Position numbers and translations under genes: made by a program. Under the pieces are notes generated by a model that worked only from the letters and a program-made list of their open reading frames with translations, was not told the origin of the DNA and ran no database searches. From an uncultured Pseudomonadota bacterium (GTDB lineage Bacteria; SAR324; NAC60-12), in assembly GCA_913056375.1 (NCBI GenBank), contig CAJXNF010000218.1, positions 1 to 5,496 of the forward strand: DNA of 5,496 nt, written 5' to 3'. Shown here one piece after another: positions 1 through 5,494 of this stretch; position 1 is the first letter of the stretch, and the number at the start of each line of letters is the position of its first letter.

Positions 1-166
1 AGAGGGGGAACCACGCAAGTGGTGGGTGAGGGATTGTATCAGATGAGAAAAAGGTGAGGAAAATTAGATTTTTGTAGAAGTTTCCTCATCCGGCTTTCTG
101 GCTACCTGATTTATGCAACAGACAGCAAACCTCCTACTTCTGTGAAGACCTAGCCAGTTAAAATTG
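1..166. other. Non-coding region downstream of thiP
   Basis: No gene is supported here. Besides the candidate terminator there is a short hairpin ACCAC-GCAA-GTGGT at 10-23 (5-bp stem, GNRA-type loop on the plus strand) of unknown meaning. A good Shine-Dalgarno-like AGGAGGT lies on the minus strand at 135-129, but every reading frame behind it closes within about ten codons and none resembles the ATPase ThiQ. Two plus-strand frames are open from the left edge until stops at 44-46 and 55-57, so the tail of a gene lying to the left cannot be excluded. Confidence 0.5.
48..88 (-). terminator. Candidate rho-independent terminator of the thiB-thiP operon
   Basis: Read on the minus strand, TGAGGAAA (88-81) is followed after an 18-nt loop by its perfect complement TTTCCTCA (62-55), then CC and five Ts (52-48). 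It lies about 80 nt after the thiP stop codon. The stem is only 8 bp with three G-C pairs and the loop is large, so it is a weak example. The T-run sits where a terminator would need it on the minus strand and not on the plus strand. Confidence 0.4.
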
Positions 167-1831
167 TTACCGATTCAGCAAAGCAGTTCGTTCGACCAAC
201 AGAAACAAGCCCACCGACATGGCCAGCAAAACAACTCCAACCGCAGAGGCCTGATGGAATCGATAGCCGGACAGAGCTGAATAAATCTCCAAGGGCAGGG
301 TTCGAACCGTTTCATCTGCGATCATCAGGATGGAATTGAGTTCTCCCAGTGAGAGCGCAAAGGCAAATCCAAAGGCCAGCAACAAGGTCGGTCGCAGCCA
401 GGGCCAAAGGACCATGCTCCAGAAACGCAGACGGGGGATACGAAGGATCTTCGATTCGGTGTGCCACTGGGCGGGAATCGCTCGCCAGGTTGGCAGCACA
501 AAGCGGAGCCAATAGGGACAACCCAGAATCGCGTGCAAGGCGGCAGCAATCCAAAACAGGGAGACATTTCCCGCAAGCCACGACTGGTTTAGATGAAACC
601 AGGCCACTCCAAAGACCACCGTGGAAAAGGCCATCGGCAAGAGAATCAGCCCTTCCAACCCCGCTCTTAAGCGAAGCGGTACCCGTTCCAACCAAATCAA
701 CAGGCCAGCACCCAATAGCGAAGCGAGCAGTGCGCTCGTCAACCCAATCCGAAATGAATTCCACAAGGCAGAAAAGAAACGATTGTTTTCCCTCTCCGCA
801 AAGAGAACTTGGTAGGCATCCCAGGTAAAAGCGTCTGCTTGTCTGAGGGAATCAAACACAATGGCCAACAGAGGACCCAACCCAAAAGTCAATGCGGCTA
901 CTAACCAAACCAGGCCTAGCCAAGCTTCGGGACGTCTCTGCCGAAGGTGATCAGGCAGCCAGAGTCGGGGTAGTGACTGCTGTCGTATTGGACGCTGCTT
1001 ACGATGCTGCTTGAGTAGGATCAACAAGGTGAGGATCGCCAATCCAGACTGCAAGAGCGACAAGACTGCTGCCCCTGAAAAATCCAAATCAATCCGCGCC
1101 AGTTGGTAAATCAGTACTTCGATCGTCGTGTGGCGGACACCTCCTCCCAACACGAGGATGATGGCAAAGCTGTTCAAGCAGAGTAAGAAGATCAGGGCGA
1201 AGGCTCCCAAAACAGATGGCAGGATGAGAGGCAGAGTCACACGGAAGAAGTTGTGCGGCGTGGAATGACCAAGCATTCGTGCCGCCAACGCATATTTCGC
1301 AGAGATTCTCTCCCATTGATCCCCGATCAGCCGCATCGCCAGTGGGAAGTTGTAGAAGACGTGGCCCAGCAGGATTCCATTGAGAGAATAGAGGAATTGT
1401 ACTGGAGGTTCTTCGAGCTGGAAGAGAAACATCAGGGTCTGGTTGACCCAACCCTGGTTTCCAAAAAACAGAACCATTGCCAGCACCACCAAGATGGAGG
1501 GCAACAGAAAAGGCAAGTAAGCAAAGCGTTGCAAGGCTGCTCGCCCCGGGAAGTCATAGCGAGTCAGCAGCCAGGCTCCGGGAAGGCCTAGCAGGATTGA
1601 GAGAATAGCGCTCCAGAACGCCTGTTCCAGCGAAAATCCAAGAACTCGCAGGTTCCAGGGATCAGCCAGGAACTCCAACAGGTAGTCCAAGCGCAGGACC
1701 GAGACCCCGGGTTGGAGAGGATCCTGACCACCCAGAAACAACAGCAGCGGCAGGTAAAAACCACCTACCAGCAACAGCATAGCCAGGATCTGCAAGAAGC
1801 CTGGAAGCAAACGCTCCAGCAGTTGGCTCAT
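167..1831 (-). CDS. thiP: Thiamine ABC transporter, fused permease ThiP
   Basis: This is the inner-membrane permease of the thiamine/TMP/TPP importer (ThiBPQ). At 554 aa it is slightly longer than the roughly 536-aa E. coli protein. It shows about twelve hydrophobic segments and two binding-protein-dependent permease domains (about 65-275 and 350-547) joined by a basic linker near 274-303. Segments recalled from E. coli ThiP are evident: NQGWV (125-129), GILLGHVFYNFPLAMRL (152-168), LGGG then TTIE (228-238), and LSLGE with TLPLEIY in the second half. The first cytoplasmic EAA loop (YALAARMLG, 180-188) is good. The second (about 456-475) is degenerate, with Arg464 where glycine is expected. 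The ATG at 1831 lies 4 nt after the thiB stop without a strong ribosome site, suggesting translational coupling. The partner ATPase gene thiQ is not adjacent. Confidence 0.95.
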   Translation of the reverse strand: MSQLLERLLPGFLQILAMLLLVGGFYLPLLLFLGGQDPLQPGVSVLRLDYLLEFLADPWNLRVLGFSLEQAFWSAILSILLGLPGAWLLTRYDFPGRAALQRFAYLPFLLPSILVVLAMVLFFGNQGWVNQTLMFLFQLEEPPVQFLYSLNGILLGHVFYNFPLAMRLIGDQWERISAKYALAARMLGHSTPHNFFRVTLPLILPSVLGAFALIFLLCLNSFAIILVLGGGVRHTTIEVLIYQLARIDLDFSGAAVLSLLQSGLAILTLLILLKQHRKQRPIRQQSLPRLWLPDHLRQRRPEAWLGLVWLVAALTFGLGPLLAIVFDSLRQADAFTWDAYQVLFAERENNRFFSALWNSFRIGLTSALLASLLGAGLLIWLERVPLRLRAGLEGLILLPMAFSTVVFGVAWFHLNQSWLAGNVSLFWIAAALHAILGCPYWLRFVLPTWRAIPAQWHTESKILRIPRLRFWSMVLWPWLRPTLLLAFGFAFALSLGELNSILMIADETVRTLPLEIYSALSGYRFHQASAVGVVLLAMSVGLFLLVERTALLNR

Positions 1832-1835
1832 TTAC

Positions 1836-2849
1836 TCACTGCGCCATCGTCCGTGACCAGCTCCGGAGCCAGCGTTCGTTATTTGCCTCGATTTCCTCCG
1901 GAGAGAGGGTGAGCGTCTTGGCTGGGCGCACTGCAGCTTGATAGGAATCCGGCAGGGCTTTTTCTGGTGCCACGGGGTACATCCAGTTGGTCAACGGAAT
2001 CACATCCTGAAAGCCGGAGGTGAGCATGAAGTCAATGAACTCCCGGGCTCGTTGCTGGTTCTTGGCACCCTTGAGAATTCCTGCGAATTCAACCTGGCGG
2101 AACATGCCCTCTGGGAAATCCAGCGCCTTGTAACGATCCGTCTGCTCATACTCTACGTGATAGGCCGGACTAGTAACGTAGCTCAGTACAATCGGGACTT
2201 CTCCTTTGGTGAACATGCCATAGGCGGCAGACCAACCGTCCGTGATGGTCAGCAGGTTCGGGCGCAAACGGTCCCAATATTCCAGATAACCCTCTTCTCC
2301 ATAAACCGCAACGGTCCAATGGAGCATTGACAAGCCGGGTGATGAGGTCTTTGGGCTCTCAATCACAACCTTTCCTGCAAACCGAGGATCGGTCAGATCC
2401 GCCAGGCTTTTTGGCGGTGAGGATAGCCGCTCGGAGTCGTAGACGAAGGCAATGTACCCATAGTCGAAGGGGGTGACGCGGTATTCAGAATCGAGCCGCA
2501 GATCTTCAGGAACACGATCCAGGTTGGGGGATCGATACGGTTCCCAGAGATCATGCTTGAAGGACTTTGCCAATTCGCTGTCATTGACACCCAACAGCAC
2601 GTCGGCCTTGGGATTGGCTTTTTCCAAGATTGTGCGACTGAGTACCGAACCCGAATCGCCCGGAGCAATCACTTGGACCTTGCAAGAGCACTGTTCTTCA
2701 AAAGCCTTGAAGACCACAGGCCCTGGGCCCCACTCGGTATTGAAGGAGTCATAGGTGTAGACCACCAGGTCTTGAGCAAAGGCTGACAGTGCGAGGGTTG
2801 TCGACAGTAGAATGCTGGCAAGCCAGCGAGCGAGTTTTTGTTTGAGCAC
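1836..2849 (-). CDS. thiB: Thiamine-binding periplasmic protein ThiB
   Basis: This is the solute-binding subunit that captures thiamine and its phosphates in the periplasm and delivers them to ThiP. From the GTG at 2849 it is 337 aa (E. coli about 327). It starts with a textbook Sec signal peptide: K3/K5/R8, a hydrophobic core at 10-22, and cleavage after AFA (23-25). Family blocks follow: YTYDSF (31-36), WGPGPV (40-45), the CSC pair (54-56), PFDYGY (127-132), SSPGL (169-173), GWSAAYG (205-211), LSYVTSPAYH (222-231) and NWMYPV (288-293). The aromatic residues remembered as lining the E. coli pocket are all kept (Y33, W40, W206, Y224, W289). The frame stays open up to a TTG at 2909, but that start has no properly spaced ribosome site and would put 20 residues before the signal peptide. 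It is the first gene of the riboswitch-controlled operon. Confidence 0.95.
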   Translation of the reverse strand: MLKQKLARWLASILLSTTLALSAFAQDLVVYTYDSFNTEWGPGPVVFKAFEEQCSCKVQVIAPGDSGSVLSRTILEKANPKADVLLGVNDSELAKSFKHDLWEPYRSPNLDRVPEDLRLDSEYRVTPFDYGYIAFVYDSERLSSPPKSLADLTDPRFAGKVVIESPKTSSPGLSMLHWTVAVYGEEGYLEYWDRLRPNLLTITDGWSAAYGMFTKGEVPIVLSYVTSPAYHVEYEQTDRYKALDFPEGMFRQVEFAGILKGAKNQQRAREFIDFMLTSGFQDVIPLTNWMYPVAPEKALPDSYQAAVRPAKTLTLSPEEIEANNERWLRSWSRTMAQ

Positions 2850-2862
2850 GAGCGTGTTCCTC
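2847..2862 (-). promoter_or_regulatory. Ribosome binding site that decides the thiB start
   Basis: GAGGAA on the minus strand (2862-2857) lies 7 nt before a GTG codon (2849-2847) that opens exactly at the signal peptide. The earlier in-frame TTG codons (2909, 2906, 2867, 2864) have no comparable site at a normal distance. GTTGA of this region also forms a 5-bp hairpin with TCAAC just upstream (2875-2861 on the minus strand, loop TTCTT). That hairpin partly covers the site and may modulate initiation. Confidence 0.7.
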
Positions 2863-3000
2863 AACAAGAAGTTGACAAAAAGTGAATCGGGGTTGCTGAA
2901 ATTCAACAATCCTGAGCCACTGGATCACGCTTCGATGGGGAGAGATACGAAAAATCGGAGATGCGGAACGCAGACACTAGAGGAAGTGTAACTGGAGGCA
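2863..3000 (-). promoter_or_regulatory. Untranslated leader of thiB, presumed riboswitch expression platform
   Basis: The leader runs from the 3' end of the aptamer to the ribosome site. No textbook terminator (strong stem directly followed by Us) is visible. Minus-strand elements are: a hairpin ACACT-TCCTCT-AGTGT (about 2990-2975), whose loop region TTCCTC (2985-2980) is perfectly complementary to the thiB GAGGAA; a short TGCG-TTC-CGCA hairpin followed some bases later by TTTTT (2956-2952); a CATCG (2937-2933) able to pair with CGATG at the 3' side of aptamer helix P1; and a 6-8 bp hairpin TTGTTG/CAGCAA near 2909-2893. Translational control by sequestering the ribosome site is therefore as plausible as termination. 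How the leader switches is inference. Confidence 0.4.
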
Positions 3001-3078
3001 TCGTTTTCCTGCGCCGGCATTATCCGGATCAGGTTCCAAGGGTTTTCTCTCAGGCAGCCAAGCCACCACCCCTAACGA
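3001..3078 (-). promoter_or_regulatory. TPP riboswitch aptamer (THI box)
   Basis: On the minus strand the conserved THI-box elements appear in order. P1 is TCGTT (3078-3074) pairing with AACGA (3005-3001). P2 is GGGT pairing with ACCC. P3 is a short GGTGGC/GCTGCC stem with two G-U pairs. Then come the invariant CTGAGA that binds the pyrimidine side of TPP, ACCTGATC, P5 CCGG-ATAATG-CCGG, and CAGG closing P4 with CCTG. Known aptamers of this class bind thiamine pyrophosphate and usually lower expression of the genes behind them when TPP is plentiful. Position just ahead of thiB-thiP fits control of thiamine uptake. P3 is compact, with no optional P3a extension. Confidence 0.97.
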
Positions 3079-3087
3079 AGCCCTAAC

Positions 3088-3116
3088 AGAATAATTTTGG
3101 CCTTTTTGCTTGTCAA
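3088..3116 (-). promoter_or_regulatory. Sigma70-type promoter of the thiB-thiP operon
   Basis: On the minus strand, a perfect -35 box TTGACA (3116-3111), a 17-bp spacer and the -10 box TATTCT (3093-3088, four of six consensus bases). Start of transcription is expected near 3081, only a few bases before helix P1 of the TPP aptamer. The transcript would thus begin almost directly with the riboswitch. Confidence 0.75.
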
Positions 3117-3124
3117 TCCCCGTG

Positions 3125-3154
3125 TTGAGTCCGACACAATTTTTCCATTAACAT
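3125..3154 (+). promoter_or_regulatory. Weak candidate promoter for the K+ channel gene
   Basis: TTGAGT (3125-3130) and TAACAT (3149-3154) are separated by 18 bp, each matching four of six consensus bases, back to back with the thi promoter. An alternative is the -10-like AATAAT at 3224-3229, which has no recognisable -35 box. Neither is convincing alone. Confidence 0.2.
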
Positions 3155-3245
3155 CCCCCCAAGCTCCGTCTGCCTCGACTCTTTGCAACATCTTCAGTAA
3201 GACCCACCTCCCAAGACTGTTTGAATAATCACACAAGCGATCCAC

Positions 3246-3259
3246 GGAGAGGAACGATG
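3246..3259 (+). promoter_or_regulatory. Ribosome binding site that decides the K+ channel start
   Basis: The purine stretch GGAGAGGAA (3246-3254) places GGAG 7 nt and GAGG 4 nt before the ATG at 3257. The frame extends back to a TTG at 3221, but no Shine-Dalgarno sequence precedes that codon, and the extra 12 residues are polar and not part of the channel fold. Confidence 0.7.
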
Positions 3260-4063
3260 ACACTACAACAAAGGATCTGGGAGATCGTAGAGATGCACGA
3301 GACCCAGGAAGCCTACTGGTTTGATAAGTTCATTATCGCCCTGATCAGCCTAAACTTGGTTGCCTTCGTCTTGGAAACCGATCCCGATCTTGCTGCCGAT
3401 TTTGGTCATTGGTTCCACACCTTTGACGCAATTTCCATTGGCATCTTTACGATTGAATTGGCAGCTCGACTCTATGCTTGTCCAACCGAACAGCGATTTT
3501 CCGGCAAGTTCGGAAGGATCCGTTATCTATTCTCTCTGCATGGATTGGTCGATTTATTGGCAATTCTGCCTTTCTATCTGCAATTGATCTTCAGCTTCTT
3601 TGCCTTCGATGCTCGTTTCTTGCGAATTCTCAGGGTGCTACGTTTTCTCAAGGGCTTTCACTACTCACGATCTTTACAGCGTCTGACCCAAATTTTCTCT
3701 GGCAAGTCAGAAGAACTGCTCTCCTCGCTGATTGTGATGCTTTCGCTGCTCTTTGTGACCTCAACCCTGATGTACTACGCTGAACACGAAGCGCAACCCG
3801 ATAAGTTTGGTAGCATTATTGAGTCGATGTGGTGGGCAGTGGCCACTTTGACCACGGTGGGTTATGGGGACGTGACTCCAATCACCACGCTGGGTCGCTT
3901 CCTGGGGGCCGCTTCCGCAATCATTGGGATTGGCTTGTTTGCGATTCCTACTGGAATTCTGGCTGCGGGCTTTGCTGAAGCAGATGAACTGGAGAATTCA
4001 ATCAACACCCAAAAGGAAGATTCCAAAAAAGTGTGCAAACACTGTGGACAGATCATGAAATAG
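3257..4063 (+). CDS. Voltage-gated potassium channel, 6-TM ion transporter family
   Basis: This is a 268-aa inner-membrane protein with the full bacterial Kv plan, expected to work as a homotetramer. S1 is about 24-40, S2 about 56-74 with acidic E67, S3 about 96-112 with D99, then S4 with a positive residue at every third position (R120, R123, R126, R129, K132). S5 is about 154-175. The pore helix (WWAVATLTT) and the K+ selectivity filter TVGYGD (200-205) follow, then S6 (about 214-239) with the IPTGILAAGF ending. There is no RCK/KTN or cyclic-nucleotide domain. After an acidic/lysine tail it ends in CKHCGQIMK, a single CxxC knuckle at C260/C263. The gene is divergent from the thiamine operon and followed by a separately promoted regulator, so it is probably monocistronic. 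K+ selectivity is supported by the filter. Physiological role is unknown. Confidence 0.93.
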   Translation: MTLQQRIWEIVEMHETQEAYWFDKFIIALISLNLVAFVLETDPDLAADFGHWFHTFDAISIGIFTIELAARLYACPTEQRFSGKFGRIRYLFSLHGLVDLLAILPFYLQLIFSFFAFDARFLRILRVLRFLKGFHYSRSLQRLTQIFSGKSEELLSSLIVMLSLLFVTSTLMYYAEHEAQPDKFGSIIESMWWAVATLTTVGYGDVTPITTLGRFLGAASAIIGIGLFAIPTGILAAGFAEADELENSINTQKEDSKKVCKHCGQIMK

Positions 4064-4201
4064 ACGGTCCAAGTTTACCATTTCTACCATTTCCAGGATT
4101 TCGGTTCGTCTGGCCTGTTTGAATCACGTTCTACCAATTGATCTACTTCGCCACGGATCAAAGCCAACTCAACCCATGCAGTGATTATTTCTATTTTTTG
4201 A
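4064..4201. other. Intergenic region between the channel gene and the lacI-type gene
   Basis: No open frame of note. It contains a 9-bp imperfect tandem repeat (ACCATTTCT then ACCATTTCC, 4077-4094), an inverted repeat TTGATC/GATCAA (4138-4143 and 4156-4161, 12-nt loop) without a following T-run, and an AT-rich tract (4182-4199, including six Ts at 4194-4199). The AT-rich tract lies directly upstream of the regulator's -35 box and could act as an UP element. Confidence 0.4.
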
Positions 4202-4230
4202 TTGACAAAACCGGTTTCGGAAAGCATTTT
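4202..4230 (+). promoter_or_regulatory. Promoter of the LacI-family regulator gene
   Basis: Perfect -35 box TTGACA (4202-4207). At a 17-bp spacing the -10 box is CATTTT (4225-4230), which is poor; TTTTAT (4227-4232) at 19 bp is the alternative. An AT-rich tract precedes the -35. Start of transcription would fall near 4237-4240, inside the second operator, leaving a leader of about 27 nt that lacks a strong Shine-Dalgarno sequence. Confidence 0.6.
4205..4220. promoter_or_regulatory. Operator O1 for a LacI-family repressor
   Basis: This 16-bp site has the perfect 10-bp palindrome AAACCGGTTT (4208-4217) at its core, with the central CpG typical of LacI-family operators. It matches O2 at 14 of 16 positions. 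The two differences are at its left edge, where bases 4205-4207 double as the end of the -35 box. It fills the start of the promoter spacer, so a bound repressor would block RNA polymerase. Confidence 0.75.
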
Positions 4231-4232
4231 AT

Positions 4233-4248
4233 CCGAAACCGGTTTCGG
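4233..4248. promoter_or_regulatory. Operator O2 for a LacI-family repressor
   Basis: CCGAAACCGGTTTCGG is a perfect 16-bp palindrome centred between 4240 and 4241, 28 bp from the centre of O1. It covers the predicted start point of transcription just after the -10 box and ends 17 bp before the regulator's ATG. The 13-bp stretch AAACCGGTTTCGG is an exact direct repeat of the one in O1. Confidence 0.82.
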
Positions 4249-4265
4249 CAACTCAATTAGCGATT

Positions 4266-5339
4266 ATGAAAGTCACCATTCAAGATCTTGCAGATCATTT
4301 AGGAATTTCTAAAGGGACGGTTTCCCGAGCACTACGGGGCTACACCGACGTCTCTGCCTCGACGGTAGCGCGAGTTCAGCAAGCTGCGAAGAAATTAGGC
4401 TATCAACCCTCCGCAGTAGCCCAGGGAATCAAAACGGGTTTGGCTCGCTCAGTTGGCTTGATCCTGCTGCCAAAATCTCGGGCTGCGAGTCGTCCATTCT
4501 TAATGCAGTTCATCAATGGGATCTCCACTTCGATTGCCAAGCAGGGCTATACATTGACGGTGGCAACTGCACAATCTGATGCAGAAATGGTTGAGCTTCA
4601 TCGTGATCTGTTTGTTCAACGCAAGGTCGATGGCTTCATCTTGCCTAGAACGATGCATGACGATCCACGCATTCAGATCCTTGATCAATTGAAGGCTCCT
4701 CTAGTGCTTTATGGACAAACAGAGAACCTAACCCAGTATTCCTGGTTTGATATCAATCAGGTCGAGTGCTTCCGCAGAGCAACAGCCCGCTTGTTGGCTT
4801 TTGGGCACCGACACTTAGCATTTCTGGGAGGGGATGCTCCGCTATTTTATAACAGCCTCCGTAGAAAGGGTGTGGAACTCGGCATCCAGGAATTCGAACG
4901 AGAGGTAGTTCAACTGCATATTTTTGAGAACATCACCACGGTGCCAGATGGGTTGGAGTGCGCGATAAGATTGCTGAAATCCCCACAACCTCCAACGGGT
5001 TTCCTTTGTGCCTTGGACCTCTCTGCACTTGGGGTAATTCGGGCTATTAAACAATTAGAGTTAATCCCTGGTGAGCATGTTTCCGTGATCGGATACGAAG
5101 GAATTCCAGAGGGAGACTTCAGCGAACCGGGTTTGACCACTTTTGAAGTGGATCAATATGAGGCCGGCTTCCAATGTGGAGTCAAATTGATGCAGTTAAT
5201 CCACGAAAAAGGGGCCAAGGTTTCTGGAACGCTGACCATGGCGGTGTTGCTGGAGCGGGGCTCTGATGGGCCAGTCCGTTTCAACTCCACTGAATTGGCG
5301 ACTTTCATCCGTAGTCGCCAGCGCTTGCTTTCATCTTAA
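4266..5339 (+). CDS. LacI/GalR-family transcriptional regulator
   Basis: This 357-aa protein has the usual LacI-family layout and length: helix-turn-helix at residues 3-23 (TIQDLADHLGISKGTVSRAL), hinge helix at 48-58, then a periplasmic-binding-protein-like effector and dimerisation domain (about 62-335). Conserved segments there are VGLILL (63-68), DGFILPR (122-128), GHRHLAFLGG (180-189), R199 in the usual S-x-x-R-x-x-G position, and VSVIGYEG (272-279). The hinge residue that intercalates in the minor groove is Ile55, not the common Leu. Two effector-pocket positions differ from the common pattern: L250-D251 for N-D and E278-G279 for D-D. The ligand is therefore unpredictable, though a sugar is usual for the family. 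The ATG is fixed by the N-terminal motif although the ribosome site is weak. Tandem operators in its own promoter indicate autoregulation; no other target is visible in the window. Confidence 0.93.
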   Translation: MKVTIQDLADHLGISKGTVSRALRGYTDVSASTVARVQQAAKKLGYQPSAVAQGIKTGLARSVGLILLPKSRAASRPFLMQFINGISTSIAKQGYTLTVATAQSDAEMVELHRDLFVQRKVDGFILPRTMHDDPRIQILDQLKAPLVLYGQTENLTQYSWFDINQVECFRRATARLLAFGHRHLAFLGGDAPLFYNSLRRKGVELGIQEFEREVVQLHIFENITTVPDGLECAIRLLKSPQPPTGFLCALDLSALGVIRAIKQLELIPGEHVSVIGYEGIPEGDFSEPGLTTFEVDQYEAGFQCGVKLMQLIHEKGAKVSGTLTMAVLLERGSDGPVRFNSTELATFIRSRQRLLSS

Positions 5340-5400
5340 ATGACACGCCACAGAATGCCTGAAAAATCATTGAGAAACTAACAAATGGCTAATGATGTCT

Positions 5401-5423
5401 TAGAGCCTTGGGGCTCTATTTCT
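5401..5423 (+). terminator. Candidate rho-independent terminator of the regulator gene
   Basis: A perfect 7-bp stem TAGAGCC (5401-5407) / GGCTCTA (5412-5418) with a TTGG loop is followed by TTTCT, about 60 nt after the regulator's stop codon. The U-tract is interrupted, so efficiency is uncertain. Confidence 0.5.
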
Positions 5424-5433
5424 CTGTTCGTGC

Positions 5434-5453
5434 TTCGTTGACCAAGCAACGAA
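5434..5453. repeat. Perfect inverted repeat TTCGTTG / CAACGAA
   Basis: Two 7-bp arms (5434-5440 and 5447-5453) flank the 6-nt loop ACCAAG. It stands 15 bp after the candidate terminator and lacks a T-run on either side, so it is unlikely to be a second terminator. It could be a protein-binding palindrome (odd spacing for LacI-type proteins) or a structured leader of whatever begins at the right edge. Function unknown. Confidence 0.45.
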
Positions 5454-5461
5454 CAATCGTG

Positions 5462-5494
5462 CTCTCCGTAATCATTCAGGAGTATAGCGGAGAG
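5462..5494. repeat. Inverted repeat CTCTCCG / CGGAGAG at the right edge
   Basis: Arms at 5462-5468 and 5488-5494 are perfect 7-bp complements with a 19-nt loop. The right arm runs into GGAGAGAT, the last 8 bases of the window, which is also how many bacterial serine tRNAs begin. An AGGAG at 5478-5482 could instead be a ribosome site for a gene starting just past the edge. Neither can be settled here. Confidence 0.3.

Noticed and set aside
39..89. A 16-codon minus-strand frame downstream of thiP (ATG at 89)
   Set aside because: Very short, no ribosome site at the right distance, and it overlaps the candidate terminator.
349..828. A 159-codon plus-strand open frame antisense to thiP
   Set aside because: It lies wholly inside a well-recognised permease gene on the other strand, starts at a GTG without a ribosome site, and its translation is a low-complexity Arg/Gln/Ser-rich string typical of antisense frames.
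1089..1451. A 120-codon minus-strand frame inside thiP
   Set aside because: Shifted reading of the thiP coding strand; no recognisable domain, and thiP itself is intact with no frameshift.
1938..2330. A 130-codon plus-strand frame antisense to thiB
   Set aside because: Overlaps conserved thiB sequence and its translation resembles no family; no ribosome site or promoter seen.
3072..3263. A 63-codon minus-strand frame over the intergenic region
   Set aside because: It runs across the thi promoter and the channel gene's leader, and ends in the first bases of the aptamer; a chance frame.
4077..4094. Tandem ACCATTTCT/ACCATTTCC as a repeat array or binding site
   Set aside because: Only two imperfect copies; nothing else supports a function.
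4138..4161. TTGATC/GATCAA inverted repeat as a terminator of the channel gene
   Set aside because: Only a 6-bp stem with a 12-nt loop and no T-run behind it; could be chance.
3001..4265. A functional system linking thiamine uptake, the K+ channel and the LacI-type regulator
   Set aside because: Each has its own start signals, the channel is divergent from the thiamine genes, and the operator motif is found only at the regulator's promoter. Neighbourhood alone is not evidence.
5380..5470. A complete tRNA ending at CTCTCCG (5462-5468)
   Set aside because: No matching GGAGAG 5' arm about 85 bases upstream and no GGTTCGAATCC-like T arm; the hairpins do not form a cloverleaf.
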